Positions 1 through 13,311 of a stretch of 64,000 bases of DNA are shown here, piece by piece; the first letter of the stretch is position 1, and every line of letters begins with the position of its first letter. Origin of the DNA: Styela clava (Eukaryota > Chordata > Ascidiacea > Stolidobranchia > Styelidae). The position numbers were made by a program, and so were the translations under genes. The notes under the pieces were generated by a model. It did no database searches and had not been told where the DNA came from. It was given only the letters and a program-made list of their open reading frames with translations. The DNA is taken from contig NC_135256.1 in assembly GCF_964204865.1 (NCBI RefSeq), positions 23,154,703 through 23,218,702 on the forward strand, in the 5' to 3' direction.

Positions 1-2535
1 AGAATAAAATTCTGCAATAGTCGTGATTTTTCATACATGTGACGCATATCGAGAGACTAACGATTTAAAAAGTTTCATATCATTAATGATATTGAAGTAA
101 ATTTACAGACGTGTTTTAAAACACTGCAAAAAACACTTTAAAACACGGACTTAGGTCTATCCACTGGCGGAGATTTTATTCGTATCCGATGAACTTTAAT
201 TTTTTTGTAACATACCAGATGAATGTATGTATGAACGTATGGGAAGCGTTCGATTACATGGTGATATTGCCATTAGGAAAGAAGAGACGCGTAATTTCAC
301 ACTACAACAGGACGAAATGACTAAAAAGAACTGAATTTTTTGACAGTAAAGGACTAAAGGCAACATCAAATGGGACCCTACAACTGTTCCAGCTAAACAT
401 TGATGTCAATAATACATCCAAAACTTGCCATTATACACACTATCGCGGCATAGTTTGATTGTAAGCGTCCGTTACCAATGACAGTACGATGAGGGCACGA
501 TAGTGACTACATATGGGAGCTTATTCGTGAAATCGACGGTTGGAAATTTGGAAAATAAATAGTTATTTATTTACAATGGGTTTGTATCACTTTCTTTAAG
601 ATTAATTACATGGACTACAAGAAACACATCTATGGAAGATTAATAACACTAAGAAATAGCACCAGACTATGTTATAGCCTACTGAAGGTTTTTTTGCCGT
701 TTTATATCACAAAAAAACGATTTTTGAAAAAATAAACATTTTCACCAAACCAAAATTAAAAAAAATTACGTAATTGTCCTTCAGTTTTTCGGTGTAACCA
801 ATTAGAAAATAATAATAATTAGAAGACCGGAACAAAAAGTGTGTTACATAGTGTAATAGATTAGAATGGTGAGCTAATTATTAAATAAGTTTATTGATTT
901 ATATTGAAACTGGGTAAAGAAGGAAAAGTTGTTTGTTCCACTATTTTCACATCCTTCAATCCATAGTTTTCCCGTTCAATGTTAAGTCCACCATGAAAAA
1001 AATATTCTCCAAAATAGTAATGTGGTAAAAAACAGAGCATTTGACTAATATAATATATTGCTTTATGAAATAAAATCTTTTATTTACGAGCCATGTTCAA
1101 ATTTTATACCAAACCTTCATTCGCTTGCCGGGCCTCCAGGTTTATTGACTCTGGAAATGCTAAATCTGAATGGTATGAGCGATGAGAAATGTCGAATGAA
1201 AAATTTATTGACTAATGCATATTCGTCAGCTTATTTGAGATCTGGCTGTAAGGCAAGAATAATTGCTGATGTCGGTTTCGAGGTCCGGGCTAACTCAACT
1301 GAGAAAGGAATTTGGGGGATGACCTCCAGGGATAATGCCGGACGTATAAAGACGATACAGCCGGACAGCAACTAAATATCCGTGAACCGAAAATTATATA
1401 TAAAAACGTGTTCTTCGTCCACAAATTGATCCCCAACTGCTCAACGGAAAGGATATATTTCAGACATTCTATATTCCTCCTATAACTAAAGGCATAATCT
1501 CGTAATGGCCAAGTTTTTAAAAATTAACAAGTGATCACAAGGTATATTACAATGAGGCATTTAAGAAAGCGCAGTTGTTGAAACTTTTTTGTAGTCCTCT
1601 TATCCGAGAGATAAACATATCACTCTGCATGCGAATTGAAAATTCAGGCAAAGGAAGAGGAGTTCACGGAATAGGCCTATATTTTAAAGCGGATTGTTTG
1701 TCAAAAACACGCTCCAGCAATTCGTTGCTTACCTGGTAGCTCGATTCGATGCAAATCAAACTTCCCAACTTACGGATGGGGTATGTACTTTCGCCTAAAC
1801 CGATGTCCGTCATCTATAACCTATACACGAGAGTCTTGCCGTTTAGCTATTATTTCAAACAATACCAATGATTCAATGAACATTGTACACGCGCATGTAT
1901 ACTAATAATATTTATTAATTGTTAATAATATCATACTAACAGATTAAAAAAGATACACAAAGTCAACCGCCAACAAGGATAAAATTCTGGCACGGGAAAC
2001 ATACAAAAAAATTGCAATAATATATTTCAAGTCAGAGGTGTTAACTTCGCCATTGTTCCGCATTTCACTATTGCTATAAGGTGAATGCCAATAATGAGAC
2101 TATTGATAAGCTTTTTGAGGAAAAGCGTCACTCAGTGCACATGATGTACAAGTAAAACTTCCACAGGTGTGAAGAGCTCATGAGTATTAAGCACGAGTTA
2201 GATAGAATTTCAAAACTGCTAGACAAAAACAAACAAGGGCGCAACCAACCAAACGGAGCAGTCCAAAACTCCCGAAAATTCTCTCGCAGAGGCTTTTAAA
2301 ACAATGGTACCTATTATAACGATCGATAAAAGAGCCGACTTTTACAGCTGAAATTGATTTTTTTGATACGCAAAATACACAATCCACGGTCGGAAATTCC
2401 CTAAAATGTCATATCATAATAATTGCTTTCAACGTAAACGAACACTGCTAAAACGCCTCTACCCCAGCTACAATCCCAAGGAATACAACTAATTCAAGTA
2501 GAATGGTAAATTGAGGGAACATACATTACAATGTG
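1..2535. other. Unassigned AT-rich sequence, no supported gene
   Basis: No gene is recognisable here. The longest open stretch (1058-1375, plus, 105 codons) has no recognisable domain and no convincing splice context. It could be a chance frame. The rest is AT-rich sequence with short A and T runs. Confidence 0.5.
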
Positions 2536-2891
2536 GTATATTACGGACCATAAGGCGCGCACCGACAATAAGTTGTTTCGATTGAGGGTCATACCATAGA
2601 TAAGGCGCGTCGGACAATAAGACGCAACTGCATTTATGGAGTGTCGTCGGGATACCGTACAAAGCTCATTAAACAAAAAAAAACTCGACATTTTTAACAG
2701 TTATTGTATCTTATTCAAAGAAAAAGGTAAAACTGTGGTTTGTTAAAAAACAATGGTCTCGGTACTGGTTTTTAGTGTAGGCAATAAAGCAGTACCTGAT
2801 CCATACATTAGGCGCATCGACTTATAAGGCGAAAGGTCGATTTTTGAGAAAAATAAGAGATTTAAAGTGCGTCGTACGGTCCGTGAAATAC
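2536..2891. mobile_element. Degraded inverted-repeat DNA element (TTACGGACCATAAGGCGC type)
   Basis: The left end reads GTATATTACGGACCATAAGG. The right end, read on the other strand, begins GTATTTCACGGACCGTACG, so the termini are imperfect inverted repeats. Inside, copies of a TAAGGCGC/CGGACAATAAG motif recur at about 2549, 2600 and 2810-2830. Elements with termini of the kind TATTTTTCGGACTATAAGGCGCACCGG are scattered widely in animal genomes, and this looks like an old non-autonomous relative. It has no coding capacity. Family assignment rests on memory of the terminal motif only. Confidence 0.5.
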
Positions 2892-5250
2892 AAACTTTTC
2901 ATCATGATCCGGAATAAATTCATAGAGCTGATATGAAATACTGTTGTTTAAAAACGAAAATGGATAAAGGCACATGGTATTTTCTGGGTTTGTAACTAAG
3001 CAAAATGTGTGCGATTTACGATATCCAATCCAAAATAGTGTTAAAACAGTTTTCAAGTTTTCCTCACTGTACGCACAATTCCATGTGTGATTATCGATGT
3101 CCTTGTGACACAAGACAATAGGTGTGGACAGATACTCGCAAAGGAGAATTGGGGGAGGGGGCTAATAAAAAGATGTCAACAGCCGCGCTGTCGAAAACAA
3201 TCGTCGAACCCTCCTGGCTACGGCACTGCGCGGGAGTGTTGGTTGTAACCGACATTCAAATTGCCAATGATGTAAACCAAAAGCCAATAGAATAGTTGAA
3301 ATAGTGAAAATCCTTATATGCAAATAAATTATTCACAAAATTCAAATACTGAAACAAAGCAAGTCCAAAACTTGTGTTCCCATCCAATACAAATCATGAC
3401 CCATACCCCATGTTAATAATTGAAAGTCACCAGCAAGATTATTTTCAGATGTTGAAGTAACCAGTTTTATCAGTTCCAGCCAATACTGTCTCAGTTGTGC
3501 TGGAGTGTTCGACGTTGACGAATAACATTCTGCAGATTATCAAAGTGTGCTCAAATTATTATTTGTTGCAGATTGGATAGATCTTGATGGGACAATAAAA
3601 ATTTATATCGGTTCAAACTTGGATTAACCAAAAATACGATTGGTAATGAACTAATTTGAAAAGTCGTTTGAAAACAAAAGTGTCAAATTATTGGTGGCAA
3701 TTTTTGATTTGATATTTTAAACTGATTTATGAAACCAGACATATGTTCTTAAATATTCTTACACACAAACAAAATTTTCAACAAATTCTGGCAATATAGG
3801 ATTACCGGAGTCTGGCAAAATTGATACTATGAAAATTTGAGAAAAACATTCACGACATCATTGGAAATGATGAAAATGTTACTTACAAATTTTTTTGAAT
3901 AAATACAAATAAACTTTTTAAAATAATACGATCATAAATAACCATGGAATTAATGAATTTTAGTTCCATGCCATAGTTTACAGTTTACACCAACTTCTAG
4001 AGGACTAAATTATAACTCTAGCAGATTTCCCCATATGATCATCATTCCGAACTATTACAAAATATTTTTGAATCACATCCCCCAATCCCCCAACGCATAA
4101 AATGAATGAAATGTTTAGTTTACACAAGCAATTAGGGTTGGCAATATATATGGGAACACTCATTTTGTGAACAGAAGCAGAAATAGGCTATCACTTTTTG
4201 ACTGTTTTCCCCAAACAACCTTGACAATAAAAATTTCTAAGTTTTACTCATCAGAAAGGTGGCATACCACAATGAATATTTACCATTATGTCAGCACAAA
4301 ATCTATGCAGAATCCAGCCACCCAAAAATAAGAAATAGAGAAATATATTTAATACAAAAAGTAAGTAAGCATATGGTACCATTTACAGCATCAATAAAAA
4401 AATGCAAATAAAAGAAGCACTTTTCTTTGTTCTAACAAAATCATGATTTATTTATCTTGACATAAACCATAATCAACACATCCCCATAATATTCGAATTT
4501 ACATGGTTCAGATCTGCGAGCTGAAATACTTGATAAGTTTATAAGATAAAATTAGATTTAGTTTAAAGTCACAAAAAATGAAGAAAAAAAAAATGATGGA
4601 CAAAGCTTCTCTCAAAGCATGTAGTACATACATACATGCAAACCTTAGGATCAAATAATTCAAGAAAATCCATGTTAACTGCATTTTTTGTCATAGACCA
4701 TCCACTTTTAGTTCTCGAACAGCAGAAACACAGAAAATCCTTGATGAGTGTGATAAGTGCATTGAAAATTCAATTACTTTATTATAGTTAACAATGAAGT
4801 TCGACTCGATGCATTATTTTGTCAGGAATGCACAAAGTTGGAAGGAAATCTTCTGCATATCCATGCAGTTGCATTGCTTCATACATAACACTGACCCACT
4901 GGGTTACCAAGATCAAACAGGTATTTTAGTTTGTGAAGCAATAAAATATACATCTTAGAACGAGATCACCATAAATAGTAGTATTTTGTTCACCCAAGTC
5001 CAGTTTGAAAACATAAGATCAATATTCCAACTCTTCCTTATTAACCATCACTGCAATTCTGCAAAAACAAAAAAGGTTTTTTAGTTGACCACACGAACAG
5101 ATCAAAACGAGATTGAAAACATATTTATTTTTTAAAAATAATTATCTAAAATTAATTGAATAAAATTGAATCTTCTACAACAAAGTATAGTAAATACCAA
5201 CATAAAGTGTTCACATACCTTCTAATGTACATAAACGCTTGAATAGGCTA
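2892..5250. other. Unassigned AT-rich sequence
   Basis: No open frame of note, no recognisable domain and no clear terminal repeats. It could hold the 3' untranslated region of a minus-strand gene whose exons lie above 5250, but nothing shows this. Confidence 0.4.
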
Positions 5251-5462
5251 TTAGTAATACTGTGAAAAACTGGCAGTAAAAATTACCTCAAAATTTACTT
5301 GTCTAAGCATGGTTCCAAATAAAATCACAACTGCTATTGCAATGTCAACTGCATCGGGATGGGGTGAATGAACACAATGCACAAACATGCGAAGGGTTAT
5401 TAAAAAAACAGGATTGTCATCAATCCCTTGATTAACATGCATAAAATTCACATGTTCAAATT
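5251..5462 (-). other. Weak candidate terminal coding exon, unknown protein
   Basis: Read on the minus strand, an acceptor-like CCAATAG at 5463-5469 is followed by about 70 open codons to a stop at 5251-5253. The peptide is protein-like: a polar stretch, then HSPHPDAVDIAIAVVILFG with a hydrophobic segment. An alternative end is a GAG|GTAATT donor at 5287. I do not recognise the protein and found no consistent partner exon, so this may be chance. If real it belongs to a separate gene downstream of rap2 on the same strand. Confidence 0.15.
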
Positions 5463-6020
5463 CTATTGGGTATGATTATAGGTTGTAAACTTGTCAAATT
5501 TTTGTTAACTGAATAAGACCGGAATCAATGTTTTATAAATACGCCAACCTCATCAACAGCAAACAACAAAAATCAGATAAGATTAAAATATTTCAATACT
5601 CAGAGGCTCATTTATGCAATAGGGTAATATCCAAAAACCATTGTTGTCAAAACAAATAAAAAATGAACGAACAGAGCAAAATTTGGGGTGAATATCGGGC
5701 CCTTTAGAAAGTTTCAAAACACACAGTACCAGCATTCTAATCACTTTCATCTTGACTCTCGAGTACCGAAAATTATAACTCAATTTCACAAACTAAAGGG
5801 AAAAACGATTTTTCAAAACCCAAAATGTTGTGGACTATCTCAGCTTACAATCAAGTATATTGACTATAATAACTTTATCAGCCTCGGGCTGTATATCATT
5901 CGCAGAACAGTGTACGACTGATGAAAACAATAAGACTAGATACAAATTTTATCTAGCAAAATTTAAAGACTGTAAAAAGGTTGTTTCTAATATTCTTAGA
6001 CTCGTAGTTACTAAAAGCTA

Positions 6021-6026
6021 TTTATT
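6021..6026 (-). terminator. Candidate polyadenylation signal of rap2
   Basis: An AATAAA hexamer on the minus strand lies about 300 nt past the rap2 stop codon at 6324-6326. This is a reasonable 3' UTR length. The hexamer is common in AT-rich DNA, so the call is tentative. Confidence 0.3.
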
Positions 6027-6323
6027 ACTAACATGTTTTGTACAATACTCAGAATTCCCAAAATCTTGAAAACTATTCCTTCTATATAGTTTACAAATAC
6101 CGGTATTAGCGGTATATAGTTAGATACATTAAATACATATAAAAGTGTATTTAATGGAAGAAAATATTTTTCATGGGTTAGGAATTTGGAATTCATTCAT
6201 TGTACTGTGTATACAGTGGTATGTTATACAACTTTTTTCATCTGAACATATTTCAGAGTTGAGCAAAACATATTCCACAGGCTTACCTGAATCTCAAGAG
6301 TAGGTTTCTGATAGGAAAATTGG

Positions 6324-9300
6324 CTACAATATCCTACAACATCCTCCGTTGTTCTGAGGTTGAGCCATGTAGTTCATCTCTCTGACAATCTCTGTGAATA
6401 ATTCGTCGACGTTGCGTTTGCTTTTGGCTGATGTTTCCAGAAATGGACAACCCCAGTTATTTGCTAAAGATGCACCTTCCGGTGTTCGTACTTCTCGTTC
6501 AGACTCCAGATCAACCTAAACACAAAATAAGAATATTAGTTTGTTCTTATATACAGTGTATTTGACAGTATATTTAGAGTTTCCCACTGGATAACAATAT
6601 TTTTACACTTAATAAGCTTTTACCAAGGGAATTTCTGATTTGGGAAAATCCATTCCCTAAAAGTGTTGACTTGTATTGTTTATTTGAATTCCTTCATGAT
6701 ACATCGGTAGTCGAACATAATTTGTTCAAGATTGGTGTTCAACTACAGATTTGTCCGAAACTTTATTTGCCATGAGAAACAATGATAAATATTTTAATAT
6801 GTCCTTACACATTCCCAAATATACCAACTATTAAAACGTGTACTCAATCAATAATAATTGCTGCAACTCTCTGCACAACATTAGCTTTCTTTATCATTTT
6901 CTATATTTTTTGAAAACAATGAAAATGGTTGACTTCGGCATGCCATACTGTAAGATGAGATCAGACACTTAAACACCACTCTCAAATTTCGCAATAATTT
7001 CTTTTTTCAACTTGATAGTTTTTCTCACTGTTTTCCTCTTCCCCTTCACTTTATCCTACTTTCCTTTGGCGGCATAATTCATTTTCTAATTTTCAAGGAA
7101 TATTCTAGATTGCACGCATTTTTGAGATTTCCTACCCAATTTTTAAATTCTGGGTTCATGGTCTTGATTATTCATGTCAAATCTAACAAGTTTTCCTTTT
7201 GAAAGATGAAATTCTGATCATGAAATTTTCTATCACCTGTAATTTATCCTTTATTTAAATGTCTTTTATAGTTAATAAAGATAATATTCTGCATGAATCT
7301 ATGGCAATATCATTAACATGCATTTTTCATCAAAGAATACTATTTTATTATAGTAATAAAATAAACTACTAATTACAGCATGACCTCAAATATGTTGTCC
7401 AAATGTTCAACATGTCTGATAAATCAATGAACTGCGCTGTCTCACTAACCCATTTGATTGATCAAAATCTTTTTGATTCCACAACTCAAGGAACTTTAAT
7501 ATTATATTTTCTATATTAGTCTATCATGTTCTACTTATGCTATAAAATATGAATGTGAGTAAATAGAGAATTTTCACACAAGTGACACAACATTCACCAA
7601 TTATGCAATACCAACACTACCAGAACATGACTAGAAGCAGACAAACTTGCAAATGTAAGAATTAACACACTAAATGACCAATACAATAATTTATTCATTT
7701 CATTGCTAAACTGCTTGTGGCCTATAGTAAAATATTATTATTCAATAGTTTGACTTTGCTGTTTCTGCTTTGCAGAATGGGATGGTTTGCGTGAATTATT
7801 ATCACTAACCACATACCGGTACTTGTTTGTTATGTAAACCAAGACATTTCAAGTAACAATAAAGCCAATTAGTCAATTAGGAATTTGCATGTACAAGATC
7901 AGAACTGAAAAATTATTTACAAGAAATATCTTCATTCTACAGTTTTAACAGGTAATTAGAAAAAGTAACACAATCCATATTATAGCAAATTAAAATTAAG
8001 CAATTCATCAGTAGGTTTTCCCACAAAGGTAGCGAAACAAAGGTTCTTTTTATGTGGAAAGCACAATCACATTGTACACTGAGTAGATTTAAAGGACAGG
8101 ACAATGCATGATAAAAACGCATGCAAACTACAATTGTAATATTTGTGAAAAAACTGCAAAAGCTTTTCGTCAGACGAGTAGCTACATTGTACCATACAGA
8201 CTGTATGTACAAAATTTGCGATACAGATAAGACAGTATTTGCCAAAGACATTCTCCATTCAGTAGTAATGCTAATAAAATTTAATCACCGTCTTCCATCA
8301 GTGGCTCAGCATGATGAATTGCCAAGCAAACCACTATTAAACAAATGCCTAGGCAACCTAATAATAATGAAATAAATGAGGGACAGTTTATTATTAAAGC
8401 TTGTTCAGCACGGTCAAATGTCCCTGGAGCTATATCAACCAAGTTTAATGTGTGACGAATACTGACATTACCATGTAATCACTAAATTAAAATGTAATTA
8501 CTAATACCGTAGTTATTATTTTGTACTATTGTGAATAAAACAAAAGCCAGACAACCGATGTAAATTTTCAAACTTTGACACATGAAAGGTTTAGTTTCAT
8601 GTGTAGTAGTTTCTAGTTTCAGTCACAAAGAAACTTCTATAGGAGACAATACATGATTAGTATGTTGGATTTAGCATTCAAAACCATCATTGCTATTATC
8701 ATAGTTTACTTAAAGGTGGATCAATTGATTGCAATATTTTCAAGTTTTTTGTTACTGCAGAAACGTTAAACTAAATCCTGAAGTTTCTGCCCGTGTAGTA
8801 CTAGCAGTCTTGATTAATCTGAGAGAATTTCTACTCCAGCCTGTATTATTATTATAATGGTATAATATAACAATCTTTGTTCATCTACTTTTCTACACTG
8901 TCCCCTCAACAAAGATATTCAACCGCCCCACTAGATTGGCCTATAGTCAATGAAATAAATATCTACATTCCACATTGGTATAATCCAGAAATAACCTAGT
9001 TCAAACATGTAGCCTATCACCTATATTTACTATATATCCTAGTTATTTCCCATACTATCAGAACTGCATATTATTTATGTTATTATGTGTCTTAGGAATT
9101 TCAAGTATGGAGAATGAACTTTTGTGAAAATGCAGTCATAATCAGAAAACAAATAACGATGAAAATGCCTTCACTAACAATCAACATGAGATTTATATAA
9201 AATGCCAATTTTGGTATGCGGTAAATAATAACCATCAGTGACATATAATCTTATTCTGCTAGGATATCAGCAGTTGTCAAAACACCTTTGTGCCGTCCTA

Positions 9301-10939
9301 AATTTAACTTCAAATTGAGTCACCCCCAATTGTTTTTTTATTTTTATCCCACTCAAGAGATCAACTGATTTGAAAATTAAATCATGAATAAGAATGAACA
9401 ATCCTCACGAATGTATTGGTCATATAATACAAAATAGTCACATTACATTGCTGGACAAATATGCTTATTGTAATTTAATAAATATAATCCGATATATAAA
9501 GCAGAAGGTACCGTATTTCTTAATTTATTTTTTTTTCATTATCCAATCATTTTCTACACATCTTTCTGTCAAGATTACTAGTAACATCAAAATATATCTA
9601 TGACAAAAGCCAATACCAGCTGGTAAAAAATGAGATGTAACCCACAAGTGATCGCATTACATCTTATCCCATCCCTCAGGTTCTCAATTAACATTAATTT
9701 ATATATGTATAAATGATAACCAGGCATAATATGATATAAGATTTAAATACACAATTACCTTATTTCCTACTAATATAATTGGAACTCTGTCTGTGCCTTT
9801 CACTCTGCAGATTTGTTCTCTCATTGGTTTAATATCGTGGAATGATTGAGCATTGACGAGTGAGTACACCAAAATAAAACCTTGACCATTTTTAATATAA
9901 AGGTCCCTCATGGAAGCGAATTGTTCTGTCCCAGCCGTGTCCAATATTTCTAATATTGATGGTGCGCCGTCAACTTCAATTTCCTTCCTAAAATAATAAA
10001 AATAAGTGCTTTTACAGTAGATATACACTATGGTATGAATTTGATGAGTGATATATTATGAATGCCAGACTTTAAACCAGAGATGAATATGGTTGATATC
10101 TGTTGGCAAATATTTTCAGCCACAATTGAAGTTTGATCAAAGCATAATGCTTGGCCTTAGCAGGATGTTCCTTACGAGGTATGAGAGTTCAGTGATAAAC
10201 CTCAAACATGTACACTGGCCACAGTATATAAATATCATTGAAACAATATACAGGCAAGCGGTAAACATGATTTATCAATTTTTATAAAGTAGCCTAATGA
10301 GCACTGGACGCATCAAACCGAATACTTAATTATTGGGATCCCATCATACCACCATCCTATGCTGTTTTACACAGCTGGCTTTTTGCCATAATTACCGGTA
10401 TATAGAAATACTTTACTACAAGGAAACATTTTTCAAATTTTTTTTTTCTCAGTTCCAGTCACAACATGTAGTAGAAAACCAGGAATTCTTTTTTAAAATA
10501 GGCAGGACCATATACAATTATTCTATAGTTTAGCATTAGGAAGTTGTTTATAAAAAAAAATGATAATTTGAGCCATCAGAGCAACATAATTTTGATGTTA
10601 GTGACATGTTCAGAAGACAAATTGTTCACCAGGCAAATAACCCCACTTTTATTTTACCAGGCATACTTCAATTACTATAAAAAAAACTTTGGTTTCAAAA
10701 GCTTTACACTAACTGGTGCTACAAAATTTATTGATCAGTCAGTCACATCAAGCTGTATCAAAGCTTCATTAGACATCCAACTTGCAAAGTATTTCTAATA
10801 TCGCAATCGCATCGCACCTGTAAAAATCTTCAATAGTTGGATCATATTTTTCAGCAAATGTTCCGGTGACAAACTGAACAGTGAGAGCACTTTTCCCAAC
10901 TCCTCCTGAGCCAAGCACCACCACCTTAAACTCCCTCAT
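6324..10939 (-). CDS. rap2: Rap2 small GTPase, three exons, complete
   Basis: Exons (minus strand): 10818-10939 from ATG, 9759-9987, 6324-6515 with TAG. All introns are GT-AG and phases join to give 180 residues (vertebrate Rap2: 183). Rap2 is a Ras-family switch that cycles between GTP and GDP at membranes and signals to effectors such as TNIK/MAP4K kinases (family knowledge). Visible motifs: P-loop GSGGVGKS at 10-17, effector loop YDPTIEDFY at 32-40, DTAGTE at 57-62, NKVD at 116-119, ETSAK at 144-148. Phe39 is the Rap2 hallmark (Rap1 has Ser), and Thr61 replaces the Ras Gln61. The tail ends CCRIL: a CAAX box, CRIL, with Leu favouring geranylgeranylation and an adjacent Cys for possible palmitoylation. 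Intron 2 (3.2 kb) holds a Tigger remnant; intron 1 is 830 bp. A 5' UTR intron is possible but not placed. Rap2 rather than Rap1 is secure. Confidence 0.96.
6516..9758 (-). other. rap2 intron 2
   Basis: A GT-AG intron in phase 0 after codon 117 of rap2. Apart from the Tigger remnant at 6695-7090 it is unremarkable AT-rich sequence. Open frames near 7937-8375 overlap each other on both strands and show no domain, so I treat them as chance. Confidence 0.7.
6695..7090 (-). mobile_element. Tigger/pogo DNA transposon remnant
   Basis: Near 6695 lies a decayed terminal repeat containing CGGTAGTCGAACATAATTTG, the form seen at the other Tigger copies in this window. On the minus strand from about 7075 to 6905 there is a broken reading frame encoding [20 protein letters not shown] and, after a stop, [16 protein letters not shown]. 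This is the N-terminal CENP-B/pogo helix-turn-helix of Tigger transposases. The initiator ATG at 7075 is out of frame with the domain, and an in-frame TAA interrupts it, so the copy is dead. No opposite terminal repeat was found. Confidence 0.7.
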
Positions 10940-12905
10940 TGTAACAGAAAGTTCTGTTTCAGCACTGCTGTGAGACGGCTGTGATAAATTCCGAACCAGC
11001 TAGATTGAATAAATAATACTTTGATAGGAAATTATTAAAACGTGTTGCACGCTTGCGTAACTGTGAATATGAAGAAAAATGATAATTCAAAACATGAAAG
11101 TTTCATATTGACATAAAACCAAGACTCTCACTAAGGAAATATTTAATAATAAGGAAATAAATAACTGTTACTGCTAATCATACATGTATCCTTAAAATAA
11201 ATATCTCCCTCTAATATGGATTGGCACATTGTTGGTAACGCGCTTTCTATCACACCAGCTTGGGATCTTCCACGGAATAAATATTATACCTAAGTCTTAT
11301 TCTATCATAGTAAATCTAATTATCTACTAATAACTATAAACTTCATTAAAAACTTAGGTTGCAGTTAGTCACAAAATTTCAATTTTTACACTTCACATAA
11401 GAACCTGTTTATATACGAAAAGCAGTTTTTATAGACAAGATGACTTCTTAATTTTGTAATAATACAGGTAATAACAGGTAGAAATCATCAGAAAATGAGG
11501 ATTGATATCTGAGCAAAGTTATGAGCGACTACTAAAGTGCCAGAAGCCACTCAGACTATAAAGAAATATATTGTAGGAGTAATTTAGGAGCAAATTATTA
11601 ATATCGAAAAGTACGAGAGGCTGAACTTGAATCGCTACAAAGTAGTGAATTCTATATAATTAGAAGTTCTTGGAAAAAACTTTGAGCATAAAATTATTTT
11701 TGTCCCGTAGATACACTAACAGTAGATGAATAAGAATTCACAGTCAACGGAGTTGGTGGAAGAAGGGACGAGAGATTTATAGAAAAATATGCACTTACAG
11801 GACAAATATCGGCAGGCAGATAAATATACAGCTAAGCTTACCTACATGCAGCAGCTAACTTGCGAAAAATATGATGGCTTCTTATTTAAATTAGCGTGTA
11901 TGTTTATTAATGAAATTAGTGTTTACAATTCTAGACATAGCTTAGCCTTCAACTAGGTTTTATAAGTTATTTTATGAGTTATAAGGGCAGAAAATTCAAA
12001 TTTACATTATAAAACTCACAGAAAGACTCATGAGCTTTCCTGTTGAAATGTCAATAGATGTCATAATGAAATCTGACTCCTACAACTTATTCAAAAGACA
12101 AAACAAAACCATAAAAACTCACTAGTTTGAAAGTACATGTACAAAGAAGGCAACAACAAAAGTGCCACAGTTACTAAAGATAGCCTGCTGTAATTCTAGA
12201 CGGCTAGCTTATTCAAACTCTGAATATATACCACAAAATTTATGAATGGCTCACTAACGGCGGACAATTTGAGTGCCACTAAGTGAAAAACCGCCTGGTA
12301 CTTGGGCAATAGTTTTATTGACAGTAAGAACACAATTTTTCCTTTTTCAAAAAAATTCCAATTAATAACAATAACACATTTTTACTAAATGAGTGAGTAC
12401 GTTACATTTATATAAAAACAGAGTACGATATTTATACACTGATATAACACAAATAAATGCCAGGTCTCAAAAAATGTTAGTTTAGAAATATAAGACACGG
12501 ACACACTTCTTCTTATATAGCCTACTATTTGAATCATGTTGGTGTCACCTGCACAAAAATTTTGATATGTCATCCAGAGGGATGAAAATATTGTGTCAGA
12601 TTAGTCAGAAGACATACCATTGAAAATTAATGAGCGACATGTAGGACTAAAAATGTTTAAAAATACACAGAATAATAAAATAAATCAATAAATACACAAA
12701 ATAATAAAAATACTAGTCAACATACTAGTTAAGGATTAAGTACGACATAGAAACTAAAGTAGGCTTAAAGAATTTCGTGCAAGCACAATATTGGGAAAAA
12801 AATTGGGAGTGTGCACTGTGTAGTAGTAAATATTTTAGTGACATACATACTCAAATTTCAAACAAATATAGGGAACGTTGTTCTTCCTTATTAAAATATC
12901 TAATA
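10940..12905. other. Upstream side of rap2, no gene seen
   Basis: The stretch holds the rap2 5' UTR and presumably its promoter, but no TATA box or defined start is convincing. Sense sequence just before the ATG contains several CAG trinucleotides that could be 5' UTR splice acceptors. The rest is AT-rich without open frames of note. Confidence 0.4.
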
Positions 12906-13263
12906 CAGTGATACCTTGATCGTCAAACATAATTCATTTGAATTGGTGTTCGATTATCGATTTGTTCAGGTGCCGCAACTTTTTTGCCGAAGAAACAATG
13001 GTAATTATTTTAATATGTCCTTAAGCATTCCAAAATATCAAAAATATTAATAAAACATGGAAATGGTAGACTTAACCATGCCAAACTGTAAGGCGAGATC
13101 AGACACTTGAACAACACACTCGTATTTTGAAATATATTCTTTTTAATTTTCCCACTCGGGCTAAGAATTTCCGTTCTAGTACTACAGCATTTTTGTCACA
13201 ATTTTTTTGGTTGACTACTGAATTGTTCGAGTGCCTAGTCGTTCGTCTACCGAGATACAACTG
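12906..13263. mobile_element. Tigger-type element, short copy with TA target duplication
   Basis: Left terminus CAGTGATACCTTGATCGTC and right terminus (opposite strand) CAGTTGTATCTCGGTAGACG are inverted repeats, each flanked by TA (12904-12905 and 13264-13265), as expected for pogo/Tigger insertion. A minus-strand remnant around 13025-13105 encodes VSDLALQFGMVKSTISMF, part of the Tigger N-terminal DNA-binding domain. At 358 bp it is a deleted, non-autonomous derivative. Confidence 0.8.
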
Positions 13264-13311
13264 TAGATTGATTCTTCATATAAATCAGTTATTTACAGCC
13301 TGCTCATGTAC

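Noticed and set aside
1058..1375. 105-codon open frame as a gene
   Set aside because: No recognisable domain and no splice or promoter support; length is within chance for a 64-kb window.
5042..5065. A short terminal exon encoding a NKEELEY ending on the minus strand
   Set aside because: Joining it to the exon-like piece at 5287-5462 requires an unsupported intermediate exon and an ambiguous phase.
7937..8375. Overlapping open frames on both strands in rap2 intron 2
   Set aside because: No domain, mutual overlap and location within an intron point to chance frames.
6324..10939. rap2 called as Rap1 or Ras
   Set aside because: Phe39 in the effector loop and the EIEVD and YIKNGQGF motifs are Rap2-type; Thr61 excludes Ras proper.
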